A stretch of 49,325 nucleotides of DNA from Mangrovicoccus ximenensis (lineage in GTDB: Bacteria > Pseudomonadota > Alphaproteobacteria > Rhodobacterales > Rhodobacteraceae), in the NCBI RefSeq assembly GCF_003056725.1, contig NZ_QBKZ01000015.1, positions 259,281 to 308,605 of the forward strand, given 5' to 3'. Within the stretch, counting starts at the first letter, position 1; the number at the start of each line of letters is the position of its first letter. The notes below the pieces were generated by a model. The model was not told where the DNA came from. It searched no databases and saw only the letters and a list, made by a program, of their open reading frames with translations. A program made the position numbers and the translations under genes. Positions 17,037 to 25,328 of this stretch are shown here, one piece after another.

Positions 17037-19514
17037 ATGGGGCGTCAGCGTTTCGGCAACCTGCTGATCGACACGGCCGACCGGATGGCTGCGGCGCAGG
17101 ACGGCGAGGCGCGCTGGCAGGCGACCGTCGACATCTGCACCGCGCTCGGCGCAACCTCCGTCAATTCCTGCGGTTTCCTCGACCGGTCGGGCCAGATCGC
17201 CTGGATGCGCAACACGCTGTCGGCCGATTGGCTGGACGAATACGGCGGCGCCGGGCTGGTTTCGGTGGATGCAACCGTGCCGATGGCCGGCAGCGGACGG
17301 CTTCCGCCGGTGCTCGACCTGCGCCAGCTCCCGGCCTATGGCTGGGATGCCAAGCGCCGGGACCAGCTGGGCGCGCTGCGCGCGCGGGCCGGGCTGCGCG
17401 TGCTGGGCGGCACATGGCCCGCAGGCATGGAGGCCGAGATCCGCGCCGCCTACCGCCAGCTGGCCGAACGGGCAGGGGAGGCGGAGCCCTCGGTCGCGGT
17501 GCGCAGCTCGGCCACTGCCGAGGACCTGCCCGATGCCAGCTTCGCCGGCCAGCAGGAAACCTTCCTCAACATCCGCGGCGAGGAGGCGCTCCTGGCGGCC
17601 TGCCGCCGCTGCTACGCCTCGCTCTTCACCGACCGCGCGATCACCTACCGGCGGCTCAAGGGGTTCGGCCAGCTCTCGGTCGCGCTCTCGGTCGGGGTGC
17701 AGCTGATGGTGCGCTCGGATACCGGCGGCTCGGGGGTGATGTTCTCGCTCGACACCGAGAGCGGCTTCGACCGGATGGTGCTGATCAACGCCGCCTGGGG
17801 CCTGGGCGAGACCGTGGTGCAGGGCGCGGTCAGCCCGGACGAATACCAGGTCTACAAGCCCTTCCTCGCCGACCCGTCGCTGGTGCCGGTCCTGCACAAG
17901 GCGCTCGGCGCGAAGGAGATCAAGATGATCCACGGCACGGGGACCGACATGCCGACCCGCAACGTGCCGACCTCGAAGGCCGAGCGCGAAAGCTTCGTGC
18001 TGTCGGATGCCGAAATCCTGGAGCTGGCGCGGATGGCGGTGAAGATCGAGGCGCATTACGGCTGTCCGATGGACATGGAATGGGCGCGCGACGGCGGCAC
18101 CGGACGGCTCTACATCGTGCAGGCCCGGCCCGAGACGGTGCAGTCGCGCAGCGCGGCCGGGGCGTTCCGCAGCTACCGGCTGGGCAAGGCGGGAGAGGCG
18201 CTGGTCAAGGGGCTCAGCGTCGGCGGTGCGGTGGCCACCGGCGAGGTCTGCCTCCTGGAGAGCGCCGCGGACATCTCCCGCTTCGTCGACGGCAGCGTGC
18301 TGGTGACCTCGACCACCGATCCCGACTGGGTGCCGGTGATGAAGCGCGCCGCCGCCATCGTCACCGACCATGGCGGGCGCACCTCGCATGCCGCCATCAT
18401 CAGCCGCGAGCTGGGCGTCCCGGCGGTGGTCGGCACCGGCAACGCCACCCATGTTCTGCATGACGGGCAGACGGTGACAGTGTCCTGCGCCGCGGGCGAC
18501 GAGGGCGTGGTCCATGCCGGGACGGCGGAATACACCGTCGAGGAAACCCGGCTCGATGCCGTGCCGCAGACGAAGACGAAGGTCATGCTCAACATGGCCA
18601 ATCCGGCGGCGGCGGCGCGCTGGTGGCGGCTGCCGGCGGACGGCGTCGGGCTGGCGCGGATGGAATTCGTCATCTCGAACGAGGTGAAGGTGCATCCGCT
18701 GGCGCTGACCCGCTATGACAGCCTGCCCGAGGGCCCCGAGCGGGAGGCGGTGGACCGGCTGACCCGCGGCTATGGCGACCGCCGGGATTATTTCGTCGAG
18801 ACGCTGGCGCGCGGCCTGTCGCGCATCGCCGCCACCTGGCATCCCGCTCCTGCGATCATCCGGATGAGCGATTTCAAGACCAACGAATATGCCGATCTCC
18901 TGGGCGGGCGGGTCTTCGAGCCCGAGGAAGAGAACCCGATGATCGGATTCCGCGGCGCCTCGCGCTACTATTCCGAGGCCTATCGCGACGGCTTCGCGCT
19001 GGAATGCCGGGCGATCAAGCGGCTGCGCGAGGAGATGGGATTCACCAATGCGGTGGTGATGATCCCGTTCTGCCGCACGGCGGGCGAGGCCGACCGCGTG
19101 CTGGAGGTCATGGCCGAAAACGGGCTCAGGCGCGGGGAGAACGGGCTCGAGGTCTATGTGATGTGCGAGATCCCGGCGAACGTGATCGAGGCCGAGGCCT
19201 TTGCCGAACGCTTCGACGGCTTCTCGATCGGCTCGAACGACCTGACCCAGCTGACGCTCGGCATCGACCGCGACTCCGAGGCGCTGGCCGATCTCTTCAG
19301 CGAGCGCGACCCGGCGGTGCTGTGGATGATCGAGACCGTGATCGCCAAGGCGAAGGCGGCCGGGCGCAAGATCGGGCTCTGCGGCCAGGCGCCCAGCAAC
19401 CATCCCGATTTCGCGCGGCTGCTGGTCAGGGCCGGGATCGACACGATCTCGGTCACCCCCGACAGCTTCCTCGCCGTGAAGGCCCATGTCGCCGCGGCGG
19501 AACAGGAGGGCTGA
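17037..19514 (+). CDS. Phosphoenolpyruvate synthase with LuxR-type ligand-binding N-terminus (fusion)
   Basis: Residues from about 122 to the end align with PpsA, which converts pyruvate and ATP to phosphoenolpyruvate, AMP and phosphate. Landmarks are VAVRSSATAEDLPDASFAGQ, SGVMFSLDTESGFD, VTDHGGRTSHAAIISRELG with the phosphohistidine, ENPMIGFRGASRYYS and CGQAPSNHPDF. The first ~100 residues of PpsA, including the N-terminal ATP-grasp start, are missing. Residues 1-119 instead resemble the autoinducer-binding domain of LuxR regulators (ADWLDEYGGAGLVSVDATVP, then PPVLDLRQLPAYGWDAKRRD). The ATG at 17037 has GGAG at 6-base spacing; a TTG at 17010 is less likely. The join near 17395 stays in frame. 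Given many other joins nearby, an assembly artefact is more likely than a real sensor-enzyme. Confidence 0.85.
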   Translation: MGRQRFGNLLIDTADRMAAAQDGEARWQATVDICTALGATSVNSCGFLDRSGQIAWMRNTLSADWLDEYGGAGLVSVDATVPMAGSGRLPPVLDLRQLPAYGWDAKRRDQLGALRARAGLRVLGGTWPAGMEAEIRAAYRQLAERAGEAEPSVAVRSSATAEDLPDASFAGQQETFLNIRGEEALLAACRRCYASLFTDRAITYRRLKGFGQLSVALSVGVQLMVRSDTGGSGVMFSLDTESGFDRMVLINAAWGLGETVVQGAVSPDEYQVYKPFLADPSLVPVLHKALGAKEIKMIHGTGTDMPTRNVPTSKAERESFVLSDAEILELARMAVKIEAHYGCPMDMEWARDGGTGRLYIVQARPETVQSRSAAGAFRSYRLGKAGEALVKGLSVGGAVATGEVCLLESAADISRFVDGSVLVTSTTDPDWVPVMKRAAAIVTDHGGRTSHAAIISRELGVPAVVGTGNATHVLHDGQTVTVSCAAGDEGVVHAGTAEYTVEETRLDAVPQTKTKVMLNMANPAAAARWWRLPADGVGLARMEFVISNEVKVHPLALTRYDSLPEGPEREAVDRLTRGYGDRRDYFVETLARGLSRIAATWHPAPAIIRMSDFKTNEYADLLGGRVFEPEEENPMIGFRGASRYYSEAYRDGFALECRAIKRLREEMGFTNAVVMIPFCRTAGEADRVLEVMAENGLRRGENGLEVYVMCEIPANVIEAEAFAERFDGFSIGSNDLTQLTLGIDRDSEALADLFSERDPAVLWMIETVIAKAKAAGRKIGLCGQAPSNHPDFARLLVRAGIDTISVTPDSFLAVKAHVAAAEQEG

Positions 19515-19520
19515 GGCCGG

Positions 19521-19994
19521 TCAGGGCACCGGGGTCCAGAGCACGTCGTCGATCCTGGGCACGGCGGTGGCCAGCATCACCAGCCGGTCGAAGCCGAGCG
19601 CGATGCCCGAGGCCTCGGGCATGATCTCCAGCGCGGCGAGGAACTCCCCGTCGAGCGGATAGCGCTCGCCATAGACGCGGGCCTTCTCGTCCATCTCGGC
19701 CTCGAAGCGGCGGCGCTGCTCGGCGGCATCGGTCAGCTCGCCGAAGCCGTTGGCGAGTTCCACGCCGCAGGCATAGACCTCGAAGCGCTCCGCCTCGCGC
19801 GGGTCCCCGGCACAGCTGCGCGCCAGCGCCGCCTCGACGGCGGGATAGCGGTCGAGCATGGTCAGCCGCCCGTGGCCCAGATGCGGTTCCACCCGTTCCG
19901 ACAGGATGCGCGAGAAGATGTCGGACCAGCCGTCATCCTCCGCCAAGCCGATGCCCGCCTCCCGCGCCGCCGCTGCCAGCGCGTCCCGGTCGCG
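19521..19994 (-). CDS. epmA: EpmA (GenX/PoxA-like lysyl-tRNA synthetase paralogue), C-terminal fragment
   Basis: EpmA attaches beta-lysine to elongation factor P. This fragment carries the C-terminal ~155 residues of the class II synthetase-like core: DGWSDIFSRILSERVEPHLG, YPAVEAALAR, ERFEVYACGVELANGFGEL (class II motif 2/3 region) and ASGIALGFDRLVMLATAVPR (motif 3). Homology stops at DRDALAAAAREAG, near 19992. The frame continues upstream only into unrelated sequence, so motif 1, part of motif 2 and the true start are lost. It converges on the ppsA-like gene with a 6-base gap. Confidence 0.88.
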   Translation of the reverse strand, partial: RDRDALAAAAREAGIGLAEDDGWSDIFSRILSERVEPHLGHGRLTMLDRYPAVEAALARSCAGDPREAERFEVYACGVELANGFGELTDAAEQRRRFEAEMDEKARVYGERYPLDGEFLAALEIMPEASGIALGFDRLVMLATAVPRIDDVLWTPVP

Positions 19995-20251
19995 GGATGT
20001 CCGCGCCCGGAGCCCTCGGCGGAGAGGCGCTGCGGACGAACCTCTCCGGCCGGCATCATGGAGCGGTAAGCCTTGCCGCGCCTGCGCACAGGCCCATGGC
20101 CCCGGCCAGCGCCCGTCGAGCGACAGGGGGCGGGACCGGGACCTCCGTCCGATGCCCGTCCGGACGGGCAATTTCCGGCCCGGCACCCTTGCGTGGGACT
20201 GGGTCGGCCGGATCTGCTTGAAGGCGCGACCGCGTCGCGTATACCCGCAGA

Positions 20252-20905
20252 ATGGCAACGAAAAGCTTCTCGATCACCCTGCGCGACGACGGAACCGCCC
20301 GCCTGTCGTTCATCTACCGGACCCCCAGCCAGCCGGGGATATCCCGCCTGTCCTGCGATCTGTCCGCTGCCGGTCTCAAACGGCTGGTCGCGTTCTGCGA
20401 AATCTGCGATCTGCAGTCCGGCCGCCCGCTGCCTTTGGGACTGGAGCTGGAAGGCCTCGCGCTCCGCTACCGTCCCGGGACGCCGGCCCTGCTGCATCTG
20501 ATGCGCATCGGGCGCCATGCCGCCGACTCCATGACCGCCCCGTTCGCCGATCTGCAATCCGAACTGGCCGAAGCTGCGGACCGCTGCCTGGCGGCGGCGC
20601 GGCAATCGCGCCGCGGCCGGATGATCTGGGAATTGCTGGGCGAGTGCCGGACTCCGGCGGAGATGCCGGTGCATCTGCCCTGGGACGAGGCCGACCACAT
20701 CTTCCACCGGCTTTCGGAGATCACGCTGCTGTCGCTGTCCGAGGAGGCGGAAAATCCCAGATCCGCCCTGGCGCGCAAGCTGCGGCGCAAGAAGAGCTCG
20801 ACCGAAGCGCTGGAGCATGTGGAGGCCGCCCTCTCGGCCCATGCCCGGATGCTGTTCGCCGGACGCGGCCAGCAGCCTGCCGCGGAGCAGTCCGCGACGG
20901 CGTGA
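20252..20905 (+). CDS. Hypothetical protein, 217 residues
   Basis: I do not recognise this protein. It starts MATKSFSITLRDDGTARLSF and is soluble, with a beta-rich first half and a helical, charged second half ending KLRRKKSSTEALEHVEAALS. It has no signal peptide, membrane segment, cysteine cluster or enzyme motif that I can see. Codon third positions are strongly G/C, as expected for a real gene in this genome. No clear ribosome site precedes the ATG. The 257 bases before it (19995-20251) contain nothing I can identify, and an IS3-type element end lies 140 bases downstream. Confidence 0.6.
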   Translation: MATKSFSITLRDDGTARLSFIYRTPSQPGISRLSCDLSAAGLKRLVAFCEICDLQSGRPLPLGLELEGLALRYRPGTPALLHLMRIGRHAADSMTAPFADLQSELAEAADRCLAAARQSRRGRMIWELLGECRTPAEMPVHLPWDEADHIFHRLSEITLLSLSEEAENPRSALARKLRRKKSSTEALEHVEAALSAHARMLFAGRGQQPAAEQSATA

Positions 20906-21048
20906 CGTCCGGCCCCGGGCGGCCCGCCATGCCGCAGAGGTCGCTTCCCGGGCCGGAGGCCGACCTGCCCGCTGCGGTTCCGCGCTCCATGCAGGCGCGG
21001 CTCGCCCATCTCCGCAGCCTCGACGTCCCGCGATGCAGGCCGGTGCGT

Positions 21049-21330
21049 TGACCTTGCCCTTGGATCCCGGACTGGGAGTAAAATTACTCCTAGAGAGAGG
21101 GATCCCGGATGAGCAGACAGCCCCGCCGCCACTTCGCCGCCGCGTTCAAGGAGCAGGCTGTTGCCCGACTTTCCGAGCCCGGCGTCGCTCAGGCCGGCGT
21201 TGCCCGGGAACTCGGCGTTATCCCCTCGCAGCTGTTAGGCTGGCGACTTGAACTGGCGGCTGCAGGGTCTGCCGAAGCGATCCGGCGCCAGCAGGCCGAG
21301 GCCGCCGAACTGGCCGAGCTGCGTCGCGCA
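21049..21330 (+). mobile_element. IS3-family element, left end with start of transposase OrfA
   Basis: A candidate left terminus, TGACCTTGCCCTTGGATCCC, begins at 21049, followed by a palindrome-bearing leader and an OrfA start. Only ~73 codons of OrfA remain. The OrfB integrase (DDE) gene and the right terminal repeat are absent, so this is a remnant or a cut at a junction near 21330. No target-site duplication can be assessed. Confidence 0.6.
21075..21090. promoter_or_regulatory. Inverted repeat upstream of IS3-type OrfA
   Basis: GGAGTAAAATTACTCC has 7-base arms around AA. It is itself flanked by two direct copies of GGATCCCGG (21062-21070 and 21100-21108), the second lying just before the OrfA ATG at 21109. 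AT-rich symmetry in a GC-rich setting suggests an operator or promoter element of the transposase gene. The function is inferred. Confidence 0.4.
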
Positions 21331-22584
21331 GCGGGCGGCGGAACCGTGAACGCGAAGCCGGCCGTCATCGCCGCCCATGCTGGCGAGCACGCCATGATCG
21401 CGCGGCCCCTCGCTCCGGCGGGCCGCGCGCTGGCGCGCAAGGCCGCCGCCGGCTCCTGCGTGCTCCTGAAGAACACCCACCTGCTGCCGCTGAAGGCCGG
21501 CCAGAAGGTCGCGCTGATCGGCCCCCTGGGCGCGGACCGCGCCAACATGCTGGGCACCTGGTCGGTCTCGGGCGATGCGCGCGACGTGACCAGCCTCGAG
21601 GAGGCGCTGAAGGCGCATGACTGGGCCAGCCTGAAGACCGCCATCGGCGCCAACTTGGTCAGCGAGCCATGGATGGTCGACCGGCTGAACGTCCATGGCG
21701 TGACCGTCAGCCCCGATCCGCGCAGCGAAGCCGAGCTGATCCGCGAGGCCAAGGAGATCGCCGAGGCCGCCGATGTGGTGATCCTGGCGCTCGGCGAGGC
21801 CAAGGAACATGCCGGCGAAAGCTCGTCGCGGCTCTGCCCCGACCTGCCCGAACCGCAACGGCGGCTGGTGGCCGAGCTGGCGGCAGGCTGCACTCCGGTC
21901 GTCGCGGTGATCTTCGCGGGCCGCCCGCTGGCCTTGGGCAAGGTGCCCGAGCAGGTCGATGCGCTGCTCTATGCCTGGCATGGCGGCATCGCCGGCCCCG
22001 AGGGCGTGGCCGACATCCTGACCGGCGCGGCGGAGCCCACCGGCCGGCTCGCCGTCACCCTGCCGATGCATCCGGGCGAGACGCCGCTGAGCTATGCGGC
22101 CGAGCCGACCGGGCGCCCCTTCGCCGGACAGTTCCGGAAATTCCTGACCGGCTGGCTCGATCTCGAGGACAGCGCGGTCCCGGCCGCCTTTCCCTTCGGC
22201 TTCGGGCTGACCTATGGCCATGTCGAGTATTCCGCGCCGATGGCAGACGTGCCCGGCGGCGGCGAGGACGGCATGGCCGAGATCTCCGTCGACATCACCA
22301 ACACCTCGGAGCGCGCGGTGACCGAGACGGTGCAGATGTACATCTCCGACCCCGAGGCGCAGATCACCCGGCCGGGCCGGCTCCTGAAGGATTTCCGCCG
22401 CGTTCCGGTCGCCCCCGGCGAGACCAAGCGCGTCACCTTCGAAATCACTGCGGACATGCTGAGCTATCACGTCGCCCCGAGCCTCCGCGAGGCCCGCAGG
22501 GTCTGGGACCCCGGCCGGATCATCGTCCATGTCGGCCCGGACAGCCGCGCCACCAAATCGGCGGAGATCACATGGGGGGCGTGA
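21109..22584 (+). CDS. Fusion ORF: IS3 transposase OrfA N-terminus joined to GH3 beta-glucosidase C-terminus
   Basis: Residues 1-73 are an IS3/IS911-type OrfA helix-turn-helix (RRHFAAAFKEQAVARL; GVARELGVIPSQLLGWR). From about residue 100 the protein is the C-terminal part of a GH3 glucosidase: ARKAAAGSCVLLKN, VALIGPLGADRANMLGTWS, GEAKEHAGESSSRLCPDLPE, PFGFGLTYGHVEYS and a C-terminal fibronectin-III-like domain. The GH3 N-terminal barrel with the nucleophile Asp is missing, so the product should be inactive. The join lies between 21328 and 21415 and is in frame. The stop overlaps the start of the GH144-type gene, so the original glucosidase was coupled to it. Confidence 0.85.
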   Translation: MSRQPRRHFAAAFKEQAVARLSEPGVAQAGVARELGVIPSQLLGWRLELAAAGSAEAIRRQQAEAAELAELRRAAGGGTVNAKPAVIAAHAGEHAMIARPLAPAGRALARKAAAGSCVLLKNTHLLPLKAGQKVALIGPLGADRANMLGTWSVSGDARDVTSLEEALKAHDWASLKTAIGANLVSEPWMVDRLNVHGVTVSPDPRSEAELIREAKEIAEAADVVILALGEAKEHAGESSSRLCPDLPEPQRRLVAELAAGCTPVVAVIFAGRPLALGKVPEQVDALLYAWHGGIAGPEGVADILTGAAEPTGRLAVTLPMHPGETPLSYAAEPTGRPFAGQFRKFLTGWLDLEDSAVPAAFPFGFGLTYGHVEYSAPMADVPGGGEDGMAEISVDITNTSERAVTETVQMYISDPEAQITRPGRLLKDFRRVPVAPGETKRVTFEITADMLSYHVAPSLREARRVWDPGRIIVHVGPDSRATKSAEITWGA

Positions 22585-23828
22585 TGGCCGGGCTGGACGA
22601 TGCCGCGCTGCGCGACCGGATCGCGCAGGCGACGGCAGGCTATTTCCTCGACTGGAGCCATCCGGTTTCGGGCATGGCCCGGGAACGCTCGGCCGGGGCC
22701 TTCGGCTATGACGTGGAAGAAACGGTGACGACCGGCGGCACCGGCTTCGGCATCATGGCGCAGATCGTCGCCGCCGAGCGCGGCTGGCGCCCGCGCCAAG
22801 CGATCCTCGACCGGATGGAGCGGCTGGCCGGGTTCCTGGAAACCGCCGACCGCTTCAACGGCGTCTTCGCGCATTTCTACTACGGCTCGACCGGCAAGGT
22901 GATCCCCTTCATGGCCGGGGACGACGGCGGCGACATCGTCGAGACCTCGTTCCTCGCCATCGGCCTCCTGGCCGCGGCGGAGTATTTCACGGACGCGCCC
23001 GAACTGGCGGCGCGGATGGAGGCGATCGTCGCGGGCATCGACTGGTCGGCGCATGTCGGCCCGAAAGGCGTGATGTGGCACGCCCATCCCGACCGGCCCT
23101 TCGCCGGGAAGGCGCTGGACCTCGGCGGCTGGAACGAGGCCTTTCCGGTCTTCGTGCTCGGCGCCGGGGCGGAGGATCCTTCGCATCGCATCCCGGCGAA
23201 CATCTACCATGACCGCTGGGCAAAGGCGCGCAGCTTCCTGAACGGCAAGGAGTTCGCGGGCATCCCGCTGCCCTTGGGCCCCGACTGGGGCGGACCGCTC
23301 TTCCTGTCGCAATACCCGTTCCTCGGCATCGACCCGCGCGGGCTGCGCGACGCCTATGCCGATTACGGCGTGCTGTCGCGCAACCACGCGCTGATCAACC
23401 GCGCGCATTGCCTGATCAACCCGCATGGCTATGCCGGCTACGGCCCGGACCTCTGGGGGCTGACCGCCGGCGACGACCATTCGGGCTATGTCGCGCATTC
23501 GCCGAAGGAGGATACCGGGGTGATCACGCCGACCGCGGTGCTGACCTCCTTCCCGATGGTGCCGGACGAGGCGATGCCGGTGATCCGCCACATGCATGAC
23601 GGGCTGGGCGACCGGATCTTCGGCGAGATGGGCTTCGTCGACGGGTTCAGCCTGCATCACGACTGGGTGGCGGAGAGCCGGCTGGCGATCGACCAGGGGC
23701 CGATCGTCGTCGGGCTGGAAAACCACCGCTCGGGGCTGCTCTGGACGCTGGTGATGCGGCGGCCCGAGATCCGGCGCGGGCTGGCCGCGCTCGGATTTTC
23801 CTCGCCTCAGCTGCCCGCCAGCGCCTGA
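22584..23828 (+). CDS. Glucoamylase-domain protein, probable GH144 beta-1,2-glucanase
   Basis: This 414-residue protein has the glycoamylase (PF10091) pattern: GYFLDWSHPVSGMARERS near the N-terminus, EETVTTGGTGFGIMAQIVAA, ETSFLAIGLLAAAEYF, WGGPLFLSQYPFLGIDPRGL, YGPDLWGLTAGDDHSGYVA and GFSLHHDWVAESRLAIDQG. Characterised members in GH144 cleave beta-1,2-glucan. No signal peptide is visible, so it may act in the cytoplasm on imported oligosaccharides. The ATG at 22584 overlaps the GH3 stop (TGATG). Pairing with a GH3 glucosidase fits stepwise degradation of beta-1,2-glucan to glucose, which is an inference from family and context. Confidence 0.82.
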   Translation: MAGLDDAALRDRIAQATAGYFLDWSHPVSGMARERSAGAFGYDVEETVTTGGTGFGIMAQIVAAERGWRPRQAILDRMERLAGFLETADRFNGVFAHFYYGSTGKVIPFMAGDDGGDIVETSFLAIGLLAAAEYFTDAPELAARMEAIVAGIDWSAHVGPKGVMWHAHPDRPFAGKALDLGGWNEAFPVFVLGAGAEDPSHRIPANIYHDRWAKARSFLNGKEFAGIPLPLGPDWGGPLFLSQYPFLGIDPRGLRDAYADYGVLSRNHALINRAHCLINPHGYAGYGPDLWGLTAGDDHSGYVAHSPKEDTGVITPTAVLTSFPMVPDEAMPVIRHMHDGLGDRIFGEMGFVDGFSLHHDWVAESRLAIDQGPIVVGLENHRSGLLWTLVMRRPEIRRGLAALGFSSPQLPASA

Positions 23829-23846
23829 CGCGCCCTGCCGCGCGCT

Positions 23847-23872
23847 TCGGCGGCCTGCAGGAAGGCCGCCGA
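23847..23872 (+). terminator. Hairpin after the GH144-type gene
   Basis: TCGGCGGCCT (23847-23856) pairs perfectly with AGGCCGCCGA (23863-23872) around a 6-base loop, 18 bases after the stop at 23828. There is no T tract. A terminator role is likely from position only. Confidence 0.4.
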
Positions 23873-23878
23873 GGACCA

Positions 23879-24574
23879 GGTCAGCGCCCGCTCTGGCTGG
23901 CCGCGATGCGCCGCCTTCATCCCTGGACGCCCGATCCGGCCGTTCCCCCTGCGCCGGCCGGCCCCTTCCTGAGCTACGGCCGCGCGGTGCTGGGCACCGA
24001 GGTGACCAAGGCTGCGGCGGCGCAGGCCGACAAGCTGGTCGTCGGTGCCCTGATGGGGCCGGAGGCGCTCGGACTCTACTTCATGGCGTTCAATGCCGGG
24101 CTGGGCCTGTCCACCGCCTTCGCGCAGGCCTTTTCCACCGCGCTCTTTCCGCATCTGTGCCGCGCGGGCGATCCTGCTGCCGCGCTTCGCCGGGCGCTGG
24201 GGCTGAGCCTCGCGGTGATCGCCCCGGCGGTGGTCCTGCAGGCGCTGGCGGCTCCCTACTACGTTCCGCTGCTCTTCGGCAGCGGCTGGGCCGGGGCCGA
24301 AGACATCGTCTCCATCCTCTGCCTCGCCGCCATTCCCACCGTGCTGTGGCAGGGCACCGCGCAATGGCTGCGGGCCCGGAACCGGCCGCAGGACGAACTG
24401 GCGCTGACGCTGGTCCTGGCAGCCGCGCTGACCGCGAATGCCGCCCTGCTGGCGCCCCATGGCGTCACGGCCATCGCCTGGGGCTATCTCGCCGTGGCGA
24501 CCGTGATCCAGGCCGGCGTCGCCCTGCCGGTGCTCGCCGCTTCCTTCCGTCCCACCACTGCAAAGGCCATCTGA
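23879..24574 (+). CDS. Polysaccharide flippase (Wzx/MOP type), C-terminal fragment
   Basis: The C-terminal ~230 residues of an oligosaccharide flippase of the MOP exporter superfamily. Visible parts are VLGTEVTKAAAAQADKLVVG, LMGPEALGLYFMAFNAGLGL and several membrane segments (LGLSLAVIAPAVVLQALAAP; ALTLVLAAALTANAALLAP; AIAWGYLAVATVIQAGVALP). The first five or so membrane helices and the start are missing; the frame is open from about 23879, just after the GH144-gene hairpin. One base separates its stop from the next ATG, so flippase and glycosyltransferase form an exopolysaccharide operon. Confidence 0.8.
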   Translation, partial: GQRPLWLAAMRRLHPWTPDPAVPPAPAGPFLSYGRAVLGTEVTKAAAAQADKLVVGALMGPEALGLYFMAFNAGLGLSTAFAQAFSTALFPHLCRAGDPAAALRRALGLSLAVIAPAVVLQALAAPYYVPLLFGSGWAGAEDIVSILCLAAIPTVLWQGTAQWLRARNRPQDELALTLVLAAALTANAALLAPHGVTAIAWGYLAVATVIQAGVALPVLAASFRPTTAKAI

Positions 24575-24575
24575 C

Positions 24576-25328
24576 ATGCCCCGCTTTTCCGTGATCATCC
24601 CCTGCTACAACGCCGCCGGAACGCTCCCCGCGACGCTGGACAGCCTGCGGGCCCAGAGCTTCGGGGACTGGGAATGCCTGCTGGTCGATGACGGCTCGGC
24701 CGATGCGACCCCCGGCATCATCGCCGCGGCCTGCGCCGCCGACCCGCGCTTCCGCGCGGTCGCCAATCCCGGCAAGGGCCCGTCGCGCGCCCGCAATGCC
24801 GGCGTGGCCGCCGCATCGGCGGAGATCCTCGCCTTCTGCGATGCCGACGACCAGTGGATGGAGGCCAAGCTGGCGCGGCTCGACCGGCTGTTCGGGGACG
24901 AGACCGTCGATGCGGCCTTCGCCCGCGTCGCCTTCTTTTCCGATGCCGGCGCGCAGTCGCTGTCCGATCCCGGGCAGGACGACCTGGATATTGCCGCGCT
25001 GCTCGGAGAGAACCCGGTCTGCACCATGTCGAACATCGCCGTGCGCAGCGCCGCCTTCCTCGATTCCGGCGGCTTCGACGAAGAGATGGTCCATGCCGAG
25101 GACCTGGAATGGCTGATCCGGCTGGTCGGCACCGGCCACCGCGTCGTGCCGCTTGCCGAGACCCTGGTCCGCTACCGCACCAACCCGCAGGGGCTGTCGG
25201 CCGATGTGGCGCGGATGCGCAGGGGGCGGTTCCGGGCGCTCTCGACCGCAGAGGTCTTCGGCTACCGGCCGCGCGCCTCCGACGAGGCCGTGCATTTCCG
25301 CTATCTCGCCCGCCGCGCGCTGCGGGTC
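24576..25328 (+). CDS. Family 2 glycosyltransferase, C-truncated
   Basis: A GT-A fold transferase that uses a nucleotide sugar to build a polysaccharide repeat unit. Landmarks are FSVIIPCYNAAGTLPATLDS at the start, LLVDDGSADAT (DD and DGS motifs), GPSRARNAGVAAASAEILAF, CDADDQWME (the DxD-like metal site) and MVHAEDLEWLIRLVGTGHRV, where the ED supplies the likely base. The frame runs to 25427, but conserved sequence ends near ALRVG at 25328, where a minus-strand channel gene fragment begins. The catalytic domain is nearly complete; the helical tail is lost. It follows the flippase by one base. Confidence 0.85.

Noticed and set aside
16884..19487. 867-residue open frame on the minus strand opposite the ppsA-like gene
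   Set aside because: It is an antisense shadow with biased composition and no recognised domain; the plus strand encodes clear PpsA motifs.
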